A stretch of DNA of 6,908 nt from an uncultured Lachnospiraceae bacterium (GTDB lineage Bacteria; Bacillota; Clostridia; Lachnospirales; Lachnospiraceae): positions 1 to 6,908 of the forward strand of contig CALWEE010000084.1 in NCBI GenBank assembly GCA_944376975.1, written 5' to 3'. Below are positions 1 to 6,094 of this stretch, piece by piece. The position numbers were made by a program, and so were the translations under genes. Position 1 is the first letter of the stretch; the number at the start of each line of letters is the position of its first letter. Under the pieces are notes generated by a model. It ran no database searches. It had not been told where the DNA came from and worked only from the letters and a program-made list of their open reading frames with translations.

Positions 1-61
1 ATTTTCCGTTTTCCTCCCCTGTATCTTCTTTGCTGTAACCGGCATAAGTCGCTTCCAACGC
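1..61 (-). other. Open continuation of the secreted-protein frame beyond its stop codon
   Basis: Directly after the TAA at 64-62 the same minus-strand frame stays open for 20 codons to the window edge. It reads ALEATYAGYSK followed by an acidic Gly/Glu/Asn-rich stretch. This has the composition expected of a helix end running into a hydrophilic linker, which is what usually follows the upstream helical module in anchored surface proteins. A CAA-to-TAA change would create this stop. Twenty open codons are not statistically strong alone. The alternative is an intergenic spacer: the GGGGAGG at 20-14 could be a ribosome site for a gene starting just outside the window. The evidence is sequence character only. 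Confidence 0.4.
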
Positions 62-739
62 TTACTTCTGCTCTGCCTTTTTGTCCGCCAGGGCTTTCAT
101 CGTGCCATAAGCGGTACGGGCATTGGTAAGATCCTGATAATTATCCACATAATTCTTTTCCCCGTCGGGAAGTTTGTCATATAATGCTTCCGCGTTCACG
201 ATCGCGTCAACGCTGTCCAGGGATACGGTACCGATGGCCTCAATAGCGGCGGCAACATCGGATGCCATCAATATGGCCGTCTCCATATCCGCGGCGCTGT
301 ACCATGTATCGTCGTCCATCTTGTAAACCGGATCGGTCACCGTGCCGGCCAGTGTCTGGCGGGCAACCGACTTATCCCAGAAAGAGACGGAAGGCACGCT
401 GCCGTCGGCCTTGATCAGGCGGAGCGTCATGGATCCCAGCTCATCATTTGTTCCCGTCAATGTGATCACGCCGCTGCCATCCACGTCGTTAAGCGTATAT
501 AACGTTCCGTCTTTCCAGTCTTCGGGCAGAGTGACTGCGCCCTTACTGTTATCTGAAACGGCACCGTTGACATATACCAGCCAGTCTGAAACGCGCGTAT
601 CCCTGGCCGGTTTCAATGTCAGCGTCAGCTCTTTATCCTCATCCTGGGCAAAAACGCGGGCCGCGGGGCCTGCGACTGCCGTCAGCGCGAACACACATAA
701 CAGCATGAATGCCAACAAGCGTCTGCTCATTTTTGACAT
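62..739 (-). CDS. Secreted protein with C-terminal helical module, possibly truncated by a stop codon
   Basis: This encodes 225 residues from the ATG at 739. I chose that start because the AAGGGAG site lies 9 nt upstream of it, whereas it directly abuts the ATG at 748. Residues 1-31 are a signal peptide: Arg/Lys-rich start, hydrophobic core LLAFMLLCVFALTAVA, and probable cleavage after VFA. Residues 37-150 are a mixed beta-type region with Asp/Gly-rich turns that I cannot assign to a family. Residues 165-220 match the short helical module common at the C-terminal side of secreted Firmicutes proteins (AIEAIGTVSLDS, then NAEALYDKLPDGEK, then VDNYQDLTNARTAY). No membrane anchor or sorting signal is present before the stop. 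The frame continues openly after the TAA, so the gene may be nonsense-interrupted and may once have carried a linker and anchor. The function is unknown; secretion is well supported. Confidence 0.8.
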   Translation of the reverse strand: MSKMSRRLLAFMLLCVFALTAVAGPAARVFAQDEDKELTLTLKPARDTRVSDWLVYVNGAVSDNSKGAVTLPEDWKDGTLYTLNDVDGSGVITLTGTNDELGSMTLRLIKADGSVPSVSFWDKSVARQTLAGTVTDPVYKMDDDTWYSAADMETAILMASDVAAAIEAIGTVSLDSVDAIVNAEALYDKLPDGEKNYVDNYQDLTNARTAYGTMKALADKKAEQK

Positions 740-793
740 GTTCAACATCTCCCTTCTTTACGAGAAATCTTTCGCAAGACTTTCCTTTTACCC

Positions 794-822
794 ATTTTAC
801 AATTTTTTCGCTGTCTTTACAA
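794..822 (-). promoter_or_regulatory. Candidate sigma-A promoter for the secreted-protein gene
   Basis: On the minus strand a -35 TTGTAA (822-817, 4 of 6) is followed by exactly 17 nt and a -10 TAAAAT (799-794, 5 of 6). Transcription would start near 787, about 40 nt before the ribosome site of the secreted-protein gene. The region is AT-rich, so chance matches are likely. The exact spacing and position make it the best candidate in the 749-918 gap. Confidence 0.4.
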
Positions 823-844
823 TGTGTTTCGCTGATTTTTTTGT

Positions 845-863
845 AATATTTTCTTAAAATATT
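845..863. repeat. AT-only palindrome upstream of the secreted-protein promoter
   Basis: AATATTTT (845-852) and AAAATATT (856-863) form a perfect 8-bp inverted repeat around a 3-nt centre. It lies about 22 bp upstream of the candidate -35. It could be an operator, an AT-rich UP element, or chance in an AT-rich gap. It does not look like a terminator for the permease operon ending at 919, because the minus-strand side has no T-run after the stem. No convincing terminator for that operon was seen in 749-918. Confidence 0.3.
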
Positions 864-918
864 TATTTTTTGTTCATATTTTATCGAAACCGGTCTATTT
901 CATATCGCGTCCGCGCTT

Positions 919-1572
919 TTAAAATTCCTTTTTATCATATATGCCGCAGCTGATCTTATAAGACATCCCGAAGAACAGAACGGCTGCCGCGAAGATGCCC
1001 GCCAGGACACAGATAGAGGTCGCCATGGAAAATACCGTGACTGCCAGATCTTCCAGGTCCACAAACGCCCCAAGGGTAAAACTGGCGGCTATGGGCAGAA
1101 GAACGATCAGGATGATGACCATCCGCGCCCGCTCCGATCCCAGCTTAAAGGTGATCGGAAGCAGCAGGCCGCAAAAGATCAATGTATAAGTCATGATGGC
1201 GTACAGCGTCAGGCCGCTGGCGATCCATGCCTGCCCGCTCCCCGCCTGTCCCGAACGCGCCAGGATCGCCGTTGTCAGGATCAGGTCCAGCACAAACGAC
1301 GCTGCCATGGCGATGAGCACGATGATATATTTCGCCGTGACCAGATCGCGGCGTCTCACCGGCAGCGTCAGGGCATAGCGCTCCCATCCGCTCCTTTCAT
1401 CCAGGGAAAACGCCGTCACCGGGAGCATGCACAGATAAAGGGTGCACAGTGCCTGCGCGTATGAAACATTTTCTATGGCGAAACCGATCACGCCAAAAAA
1501 CACGATGGTGAGCATGTATTGCCGGATATAATTTTTCAGATCCAACAGATCTTTTAAAACAAGGCCTTTCAT
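919..1572 (-). CDS. ABC-2 type transporter permease subunit
   Basis: This is a 217-residue integral membrane protein. The likely topology is six hydrophobic segments (about 20-36, 40-56, 80-104, 118-140, 150-170 and 180-203). The cytosolic loop after the second segment contains LDERSGWERYALTLPVRRRDLVTAKY. This Leu-Pro-Val plus basic cluster before a Lys-Tyr is characteristic of the ABC2_membrane_5 permeases paired with YtrB-like ATPases in Firmicutes. Its ATG overlaps the ATPase stop in an ATGA, and GAGGAG lies 7 nt upstream inside the ATPase gene, so the two are translationally coupled. It would form the membrane channel with the ATPase at 1569-2429, probably as a dimer. The substrate cannot be read from sequence. 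Related loci respond to cell-envelope stress or cell-wall antibiotics, so export or envelope protection is a reasonable inference only. Confidence 0.85.
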   Translation of the reverse strand: MKGLVLKDLLDLKNYIRQYMLTIVFFGVIGFAIENVSYAQALCTLYLCMLPVTAFSLDERSGWERYALTLPVRRRDLVTAKYIIVLIAMAASFVLDLILTTAILARSGQAGSGQAWIASGLTLYAIMTYTLIFCGLLLPITFKLGSERARMVIILIVLLPIAASFTLGAFVDLEDLAVTVFSMATSICVLAGIFAAAVLFFGMSYKISCGIYDKKEF

Positions 1573-2429
1573 ATTTTTTCTCCTCTCACTTCAAACAAAA
1601 GGATCTCCTCGATGGATGCCCGGTCAACAGGGACCTCTGGAAACTGACGGGAAAACGCCGCTCTGGAACGGATCAGCGCGTCCGTGCCGAAATGGTTCCG
1701 CCGCACGCCCGCCACGTATTTTTCGGGGATCTTTTTCATAAGATCTTCATCGCAATGGGCGACGCCGTATGTCTCCATGATCATGTCCTTTTCCCCGCTC
1801 AGCACGATACGGCCGTTATTAATGAAAGAAACGTAATCCGCCGCCTTTTCCAGATCGCTGGTGATATGGGAAGAAATAAAGACGGTATGGTCTTCTCTCT
1901 GGATAAACTCCAGCAAAAGATCCAGTATCTCATCCCGCACGACAGGGTCCACTCCGCTAGTCGCTTCGTCGAGGATGAGAAGCCTGGGAGACGTGGTCAG
2001 CGCCGCCGCCATGGACAGCTTCATCTTCATGCCCCGGGAAAAATCTTTGATCTTTTTATCGGTCGGTATGGCGAACCGGCCCAACAGTCGTTTATACCGT
2101 CCTTCGTCCCAACGACCGCACACATGTTTCATAAACCCGGAAACTTCCGTTGCGGTCAGTCCGGGCGGAAAACAACATTCATCGAAAACAACGCCGATAT
2201 CTTTCCGGATCTTCGGGCCTTCTTTGGCGTAATCTTTCCCGAATACGCGTATCTGCCCTTCATCCGGATGGACAAGTCCGAGCATGGACTTGATCGTCGT
2301 CGTTTTTCCGGCGCCGTTGGCTCCCACAAATCCCATGATACAGCCTTCCGGCACCGTGATATCCACATGGTCCAGGCAAAACCCTTTATAATGTTTGGTC
2401 AATCCTTTGATCTCTATCGCGTTGGCCAT
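1569..2429 (-). CDS. ABC transporter ATP-binding protein, YtrB-like
   Basis: This 286-residue ATPase would energise the permease encoded just downstream. Visible motifs are Walker A GANGAGKT (36-43), a Q-loop region GVVFDECCF with Glu at 84 where Gln is usual, a signature helix DFSRGMKMKLS (129-139) in place of LSGGQ, Walker B LLILDE (150-155) with catalytic Glu155, D-loop SGVD (158-161), and switch His188 in FISSH. The last 70 or so residues (about 215-286) are an extra C-terminal segment outside the nucleotide-binding fold, usual for this subfamily. The VFDE and SRGMK variants are, from memory, typical of ATPases found with YtrA-type GntR regulators, so I do not read them as inactivating. 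AAGGAGGG lies 7 nt before the ATG, within the last codons of the regulator gene, and only 2 nt separate the two genes. Confidence 0.92.
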   Translation of the reverse strand: MANAIEIKGLTKHYKGFCLDHVDITVPEGCIMGFVGANGAGKTTTIKSMLGLVHPDEGQIRVFGKDYAKEGPKIRKDIGVVFDECCFPPGLTATEVSGFMKHVCGRWDEGRYKRLLGRFAIPTDKKIKDFSRGMKMKLSMAAALTTSPRLLILDEATSGVDPVVRDEILDLLLEFIQREDHTVFISSHITSDLEKAADYVSFINNGRIVLSGEKDMIMETYGVAHCDEDLMKKIPEKYVAGVRRNHFGTDALIRSRAAFSRQFPEVPVDRASIEEILLFEVRGEKI

Positions 2430-2431
2430 CT

Positions 2432-2806
2432 TTATCCCTCCTTATACATAACCTCCAGCAGACCGGTCAGTTCCTCCAGTGTTATGCCGCTCTGCCGGCT
2501 CCAGGCGATCGCTTTTTCCAGATATTCTTCCACTTTTTTCAACTGTTCTTCTTTCAACGCTTCCCGGTCCACATCCGAGACAAAACTTCCTTTTCCCACA
2601 GCTGTCGTGATAAAACCGTCTCTTTCCAGTTCTTCATACGCCCGCTTCGTGGTGATCACGCTGATGCGCAGCTCTTTTGCCAGAAGACGCATGGACGGAA
2701 GCGGATCGCCGCACGATAGTTCGCCTTTCAGGATCTGCCGCTTGATCGAAGTCACGATCTGTTCGTAGATCGGCTGGTCCCCGGAGTGGCTTATATATAT
2801 GTTCAC
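2432..2806 (-). CDS. GntR family transcriptional regulator, YtrA subfamily
   Basis: This is a 124-residue protein starting at the GTG at 2806, preceded by GGAGG with a 7-nt spacer. A longer frame from 2857 is rejected because it would begin upstream of the predicted transcription start. Residues 11-77 are the GntR winged helix-turn-helix (QPIYEQIVTSIKRQIL, then PLPSMRLLAKELRIS as the recognition unit, then the wing GKGSFV). Residues 80-124 are a short helical dimerisation tail, with no large ligand domain. Total length and the NIYIS...DQPIYEQI opening match the YtrA subfamily, whose members usually autorepress an operon encoding ABC transporter parts. It is the first gene of the operon, and the nested palindrome at its own promoter is the obvious binding site. 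Confidence 0.92.
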   Translation of the reverse strand: MNIYISHSGDQPIYEQIVTSIKRQILKGELSCGDPLPSMRLLAKELRISVITTKRAYEELERDGFITTAVGKGSFVSDVDREALKEEQLKKVEEYLEKAIAWSRQSGITLEELTGLLEVMYKEG

Positions 2807-2832
2807 CTGGTCACCTCCGTCGTCAAAGTTTA

Positions 2833-2863
2833 TATATTGTATATATTCTATATACACAATATA
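2833..2863. promoter_or_regulatory. Nested palindromic operator over the gntR transcription start
   Basis: Two inverted repeats share nearly the same centre. The inner one is TGTATATA (2838-2845), a TTC centre, then TATATACA (2849-2856). The outer one is TATATTGT (2833-2840) and ACAATATA (2856-2863), also perfect. Together they span the -10 hexamer and the expected start of transcription. An AT-rich dyad at this place is what is known for YtrA-type GntR repressors, so autorepression by the gene product is inferred. Confidence 0.7.
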
Positions 2864-2886
2864 TCCTTTTCTTTTCTCTTTGTCAA
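2858..2886 (-). promoter_or_regulatory. Promoter of the gntR-ABC operon
   Basis: On the minus strand a perfect -35 TTGACA (2886-2881) is followed by a 17-nt purine-rich spacer and a -10 TATATT (2863-2858, 5 of 6). Transcription should start near 2851, giving a leader of about 45 nt before the GTG. This is the strongest promoter in the window by sequence. It implies the operon is kept off by a repressor. Confidence 0.8.
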
Positions 2887-2918
2887 CTATTTTTTACCGG
2901 CCCATCCCACGTTTTTCG

Positions 2919-2947
2919 TTGTGCTTTTCTGAAAAATCCGGTATACT
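2919..2947 (+). promoter_or_regulatory. Candidate promoter of the YhfC-family gene
   Basis: A -35 TTGTGC (2919-2924, 3 of 6), a 17-nt spacer and a -10 TATACT (2942-2947, 5 of 6) place the start near 2954, about 14 nt before the AGGAGG. It diverges from the gntR promoter, and the -35 elements are about 32 bp apart. The operator at 2833-2863 is too far away to block this promoter directly. Confidence 0.5.
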
Positions 2948-2980
2948 GTGTTCATATGTTATACATTAGGAGGTATGATC

Positions 2981-3802
2981 ATGACTGTATCCAACAGCGC
3001 GATCACGATAATGGGTATCGCGACAGTATCCTGTCTGCTCATTCCCATCGCGGCAGTGATCGTTTTCAAATGCCGGACCCACGGGCGTCTGCTTCCCGTA
3101 TTTTATGGCATGCTTGGTTTCTTTATCTTCGCGTTGTGGCTTGAACCCATATGCCACCAGTTTTTCCTGAACCCGAACAACGCCGTCGGACAGACGATCC
3201 TGTCCCATCCGCTCCTGTACGCTCTTTACGGCGGGCTGGCCGCCGGCATATTTGAAGAGACCGGCCGTCTGGCTATCTTCAAATACGCCATGAAATCCTA
3301 CCCGGAGCGCAAATACGCCATTGCCTGCGGCATTGGACACGGCGGCATCGAGATGCTCCTTCTGGGCGCTCTCAATCTTGGCGCCACCTTGCTCATCGCC
3401 CTGAGCCTGAACATGGTCGGCATGGAAGGTTATCTGGAACAGGCAGGCGCCGCCGGGATCGACGTGGCCACACTGGAGACAACGCTCACAAGCATCGCTT
3501 CCACACCGGCATCTTTGTACGCCCTTTCCTTTGTTGAACGGATCGCGGCGTTCATCCTTCAGCTCAGCCTTTCCGTATTTGTATTTAAAGCGGTACGGGA
3601 AAAGAAATGGCTGTATTACCTGTTGGCCATCGTCCTTCATATGATGATCGACGTTGTCGCGGGTCTCTATCAGGCCGGCATCATGCCTCTGCTCCTGTGC
3701 GAAATCATCGTGGCGGCGTACAGCATCGCTGTAGCCGTATTCGCCTTCAGGGAATATAAAAAAATGACCGGAGGCGTCTATGCTCCGGCCGTTTCAAAAT
3801 GA
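2981..3802 (+). CDS. YhfC-family intramembrane metalloprotease-like protein
   Basis: This is a 273-residue multi-pass membrane protein with roughly seven or eight hydrophobic segments. I chose the ATG at 2981 because AGGAGG (2968-2973) sits 7 nt upstream; the earlier in-frame start at 2948 lies before the ribosome site. Conserved polar motifs lie within or beside membrane segments: FEETGR (91-96), GIGHGGIE (117-124), FVER (184-187) and LHMMID with His220 and Asp224. Paired Glu, HGGIE and a late His/Asp define the YhfC family, which is predicted to be an intramembrane metallopeptidase related to the CPBP/PrsW group; activity in this family is prediction. It is divergent from the GntR-ABC operon. 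Such proteins often neighbour envelope-stress or peptide-export loci, so a shared envelope role is possible but not shown. Confidence 0.85.
   Translation: MTVSNSAITIMGIATVSCLLIPIAAVIVFKCRTHGRLLPVFYGMLGFFIFALWLEPICHQFFLNPNNAVGQTILSHPLLYALYGGLAAGIFEETGRLAIFKYAMKSYPERKYAIACGIGHGGIEMLLLGALNLGATLLIALSLNMVGMEGYLEQAGAAGIDVATLETTLTSIASTPASLYALSFVERIAAFILQLSLSVFVFKAVREKKWLYYLLAIVLHMMIDVVAGLYQAGIMPLLLCEIIVAAYSIAVAVFAFREYKKMTGGVYAPAVSK
3768..3788 (-). terminator. Terminator-like hairpin facing the minus strand at the end of the YhfC gene
   Basis: CCGGAG (3768-3773) and CTCCGG (3783-3788) form a 6-bp stem with a 9-nt loop. Read on the minus strand it is followed by TCA and seven T residues. It has no T-run in the plus direction, so it would not end the YhfC transcript. 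No minus-strand gene upstream of it is visible. It may damp antisense transcription coming from the right, or be chance. Confidence 0.25.
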
Positions 3803-4236
3803 TCCGTATATTAGTCCAAAAGGGAGTGGCTATCAGGCAGTGTCCCATATGTGCAGGGCGCAGGAAGAATTACGAGCTGCTCCTCTCTACCCCCATTCTG
3901 CCGCCTATGCGTCCCAGCATGGGGAGATGGCACAATATAACCGTTCTTATCAGGCAAGAGGGGTGTTTCACAGCCGCTTTAACAGTGGAAAGTACCGCTT
4001 ATAAAGAAACCGTTTGGAATTTCTCGGAAGCAAGAGGAGAAAATTCGATAGACGGTTTAGAACTTCATGGATGGGGAGCGTGGCCCGATCCCGCAAGCTG
4101 GAACGATGTGATTCCCTTACAAAAAGCAGCAGAGCTAAAACAGCTGCTGGCTACTGTTCCAAAAGATACGCCTGTTATTAGTAATGTTGATAATGCGAAT
4201 AAAAATTTATATTCCTGGAGGAATGATTGCATATGA
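3799..4236 (+). CDS. Unrecognised open frame between the YhfC gene and the lipoprotein gene
   Basis: This is an open frame of 145 residues whose ATG overlaps the YhfC-gene stop (ATGA) and whose stop overlaps the lipoprotein start. I do not recognise it. There is no ribosome-binding site before the ATG. The first 40 or so residues have a CPIC pair and a basic, Pro-rich composition that looks unlike a normal protein. From about residue 45 it looks more protein-like (NITVLIRQEG, then TVESTAYKETVWNF, then a Trp-rich HGWGAWPDPASWNDV and helix-like LQKAAELKQLL). Codon use also becomes AT-richer from about 3960. A second plus-strand frame is open over 3780-4004. The likeliest reading is the degraded 3' part of an older gene, although a small real protein cannot be excluded. 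If it is not coding, the 430 nt of 3803-4232 hold nothing else I can name. Confidence 0.35.
   Translation: MIRILVQKGVAIRQCPICAGRRKNYELLLSTPILPPMRPSMGRWHNITVLIRQEGCFTAALTVESTAYKETVWNFSEARGENSIDGLELHGWGAWPDPASWNDVIPLQKAAELKQLLATVPKDTPVISNVDNANKNLYSWRNDCI
4217..4235 (+). promoter_or_regulatory. Ribosome-binding site and start choice of the lipoprotein gene
   Basis: GGAGG at 4217-4221 serves two in-frame starts: a TTG at 4227 (5-nt spacer) and an ATG at 4233 (11-nt spacer). I prefer the ATG, which gives the standard lipoprotein opening MKKVLSVL; the TTG would only add Met-His. No convincing promoter precedes it. A TTGATA at 4187-4192 has no acceptable -10 that leaves room for this site. Confidence 0.5.
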
Positions 4237-5045
4237 AAAAAGTTTTATCCGTTCTCACCTGTGTATTGCTACTTTCTTTATCGGGATGCGGCACAAACAG
4301 TGCCGAACCATCCGATGCTTCGGAGGCTGGCGTACCAAACGAAAGCAGCATATCTTCTGATGTATCCGCCGGCGCGGAAAGCCCGGAACAAGACTCAAGC
4401 TCCGAAAAAGAAGCTGCATCCGGCTCTACCGTCAAACTTCTGGCAAGGGAATACATCCACCGTACCGATCAGGATGGTCAGATCAGTTCCTACCGTGCGC
4501 CTATCTATACAGAAAGCGCGCTGTACGATGGATTTGAACGGTACACGCCTGACGACATCCTTTTAGAAACAGTGGATGAGTATACTTATGAGGTTGACGA
4601 AGCTGGGAGAACCATTCTTCAGCTTCCGTCAGATCAGTCTTATCAGGTAACATATCTCTTTGATGAATCAGGCAGGCTTACAGAATACAAATCCGAATCC
4701 CTCGATGGAAGCCTCATTTATTACTGGTATACCTGGGACTACGATGATTCCGGTCTGCTTGAGAAACAAATCAAGCTGGATTCCAAAGGAAATGAAAGCG
4801 GTGATGTTTGGACTTACAGCTATGACGAATCTGGAAATATTATTCGCCGGGAAGATATCTATGGGGCATGGACAGAATTTACTTATGACGAAGAAGGTTA
4901 TCCTCTCACATCCGTTAGCTATGACCAGGATGGAGAAAAATATGACGAATGGTCCAGCTTTGAATATGAGGAAGTAGACGTGGAGCCTCTGCCTGAGTTT
5001 ATGGGTTCCACAAAACAATGGATTCTGGCAGATTTAGTGTACTAA
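4233..5045 (+). CDS. Lipoprotein with YD-like repeats
   Basis: This is a 270-residue lipoprotein. Residues 1-18 are a lipoprotein signal peptide with lipobox LSGC, so Cys19 would be lipidated and the mature protein anchored to the outer face of the membrane. Residues 20-65 are a Ser/Glu/Ala-rich disordered tether. Residues 115-247 carry about five degenerate Tyr/Asp repeats of the form Y-x-[YF]-D-E-x-G: YTYEVDEAGR (118), YLFDESGRL (141), WDYDDSGLL (168), YSYDESGNIIRRE (195) and FTYDEEGYPL (216), spaced about 21-27 residues apart. They resemble RHS/YD beta-hairpin repeats, but there are too few for a toxin shell, and no effector domain follows. The mature protein is very acidic. The role is unknown; surface binding or envelope structure fits. 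A terminator arm begins 28 nt after the stop, now split by an insertion sequence. Confidence 0.85.
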   Translation: MKKVLSVLTCVLLLSLSGCGTNSAEPSDASEAGVPNESSISSDVSAGAESPEQDSSSEKEAASGSTVKLLAREYIHRTDQDGQISSYRAPIYTESALYDGFERYTPDDILLETVDEYTYEVDEAGRTILQLPSDQSYQVTYLFDESGRLTEYKSESLDGSLIYYWYTWDYDDSGLLEKQIKLDSKGNESGDVWTYSYDESGNIIRREDIYGAWTEFTYDEEGYPLTSVSYDQDGEKYDEWSSFEYEEVDVEPLPEFMGSTKQWILADLVY

Positions 5046-5060
5046 AGATTAAAATTAGCA

Positions 5061-5088
5061 AAACAAAAACAGGGAGCTGCCGCAGCAT
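5061..5088. terminator. Left arm of a bidirectional terminator split by the insertion sequence
   Basis: An A-rich run AAACAAAAACA is followed by GGAGCTGCCGCA (5073-5084) and GCAT. The partner arm TGCGACAGCTCC lies 1.7 kb away at 6825-6836. The two arms pair over 12 positions with a single C-A mismatch (5080 with 6829). Read on the minus strand, this side ends in TGTTTTTGTTTT, the T-tract that would stop groL transcription. It lies 28 nt after the lipoprotein stop codon. Confidence 0.75.
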
Positions 5089-5120
5089 TTGAACCGCTCC
5101 CCGTCAAGTAGACAGTGAAA
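5089..5120 (+). repeat. Inverted repeat at the orfB end of the insertion sequence
   Basis: Reading inward it is TTGAACCGCTCCC, then CGTC, AAGTAGACA and GTGAAA. It pairs with the other end at 6785-6818, matching at TTGA, GCTCCC, GTAGACA and GTGAAA with one base of length difference. On the minus strand it contains an outward-facing TTGACG (5107-5102), a possible -35 element for a circle-junction promoter. Confidence 0.75.
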
Positions 5121-5135
5121 AAAATATAAGTTTTT

Positions 5136-5166
5136 CTGCCAGTAGGCTTTACCTGCTGGCAGTTTT
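5136..5166 (+). terminator. Hairpin with T-run just inside the left end of the insertion sequence
   Basis: CTGCCAG (5136-5142) pairs with CTGGCAG (5156-5162). The stem extends through a T-G wobble and three more pairs to 11 bp, with a 5-nt loop. TTTT follows on the plus strand, overlapping the orfB stop codon. It would stop transcription entering from the lipoprotein gene before it becomes antisense to the transposase. On the minus strand no T-run follows directly, so it is a weaker terminator for the transposase mRNA. Confidence 0.5.
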
Positions 5167-6094
5167 ATGCTACATGTAAATAGCTTTCATGCTTTTCCAT
5201 TGGTGTCATTATTCCCAGATTCCGTTGCAACCGGCGACCGTTATAATACGCTATGTATTCCTCTATCATAGACACAAGCGCCTCTCTGCCTGTAAAATGT
5301 CTGCCATAGTAACGTTCTCTTTTTAGAATTCCCCAGAATCCTTCCATAGGTCCATTGTCAATACACTTTGCTATCCGCGACATACTCTGTATCATCCCCA
5401 CACTCTCCAGTTTTTTATGAAACGCCCTGTTTGTGTATTGAAAACCTCTATCACTATGAAAAAGTGGATGTGCATCTGGATTTGCCTGGATAGCTTCATC
5501 AAAAGTACGAAATACCAGCTCATTATTGTTAGAGTCGCCAATAATATAAGATACAATTCTTCTGTCATATAAGTCGAGAATGGCACTAAGATAAACCTTG
5601 TGTTTCTCCAGACCGACATAGTAATGAAATTCCGTCACGTCGGTAAGCCATTTCTCATTCGGGGCTTGTGCGCTAAACTGACGGTCAAGTATATTTTCGG
5701 CAATATACTGCGGATTCTTTGCCTGACGGGTACATCCATTGTTTGCATATCTTATCGTAGACTTTATACCGAGCTTACGACAGATCCGCAGAATTCTCTT
5801 ATCATTGGCTTTCATGCCATGATAACGCTCCAGATCATCCCGTATTCTCCGGTATCCTTTGTCTGGGGAGTCTTTATGGATTTTTTCTATTTCATCTGCT
5901 ATATGTTGGTTTTCCAACTCACTTTCAGGTGTCTTCCTATGCAGCCATTTATAATACGCCGCATGGGAAATGCCTCCAAGCCCGCACAGGCTCCGGATGG
6001 GATAGCCGTGCTCTTCATGTTCTTTTTTTATCGCCCGGTATACAGATTCATGCCGGATTAGGCTTAACCCCGCCTCCTCTCTATTTCTTCGATT
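5165..6094 (-). CDS. IS3-family transposase OrfB catalytic part, expressed by -1 frameshift
   Basis: This is the catalytic half of the transposase, 309 residues when read from the frameshift point. It cuts and joins element ends through an RNase H-like fold. Counting from the internal TTG at 5917, the catalytic residues are Asp93 (WLTDVTEF), Asp156 (FHSDRGFQYT) and Glu192 (NGPMEGFWGILKRE). The second and third are separated by 35 residues, the IS3-family signature. Upstream, the frame encodes the usual HTH_21-type region (YPIRSLCGLGGISHAAYYKWL, then GYRRI). No good start codon with a ribosome site opens this frame, so it is probably made only as a fusion with OrfA. The C-terminal YYNGRRLQRNLGIMTPMEK is typical. 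It appears intact. Confidence 0.92.
   Translation of the reverse strand, partial: NRRNREEAGLSLIRHESVYRAIKKEHEEHGYPIRSLCGLGGISHAAYYKWLHRKTPESELENQHIADEIEKIHKDSPDKGYRRIRDDLERYHGMKANDKRILRICRKLGIKSTIRYANNGCTRQAKNPQYIAENILDRQFSAQAPNEKWLTDVTEFHYYVGLEKHKVYLSAILDLYDRRIVSYIIGDSNNNELVFRTFDEAIQANPDAHPLFHSDRGFQYTNRAFHKKLESVGMIQSMSRIAKCIDNGPMEGFWGILKRERYYGRHFTGREALVSMIEEYIAYYNGRRLQRNLGIMTPMEKHESYLHVA

Noticed and set aside
880..918. Terminator for the ABC operon
   Set aside because: GCG/CGC and GAAA/TTTC pairings are very short and have no T-run on the minus strand.
1692..2768. A 358-codon plus-strand open frame over the ATPase and regulator genes
   Set aside because: It is antisense to two genes with clear motifs, its composition is not protein-like (many His and Arg), and it has no ribosome site.
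2432..2857. Longer start (ATG at 2857) for the GntR regulator
   Set aside because: It would begin inside the operator and before the predicted transcription start. The GTG at 2806 has an ideal GGAGG and matches the family N-terminus.
2966..3640. A 224-codon minus-strand open frame over the YhfC-family gene
   Set aside because: It is antisense to a gene with conserved membrane motifs and is a shadow of that gene's codon bias.
5072..5101. GGGAGC...GCTCCC as a free-standing terminator after the lipoprotein gene
   Set aside because: There is no T-run after it in the plus direction. The second half belongs to the inverted repeat of the insertion sequence, and the true partner of the first half lies at 6825-6836.
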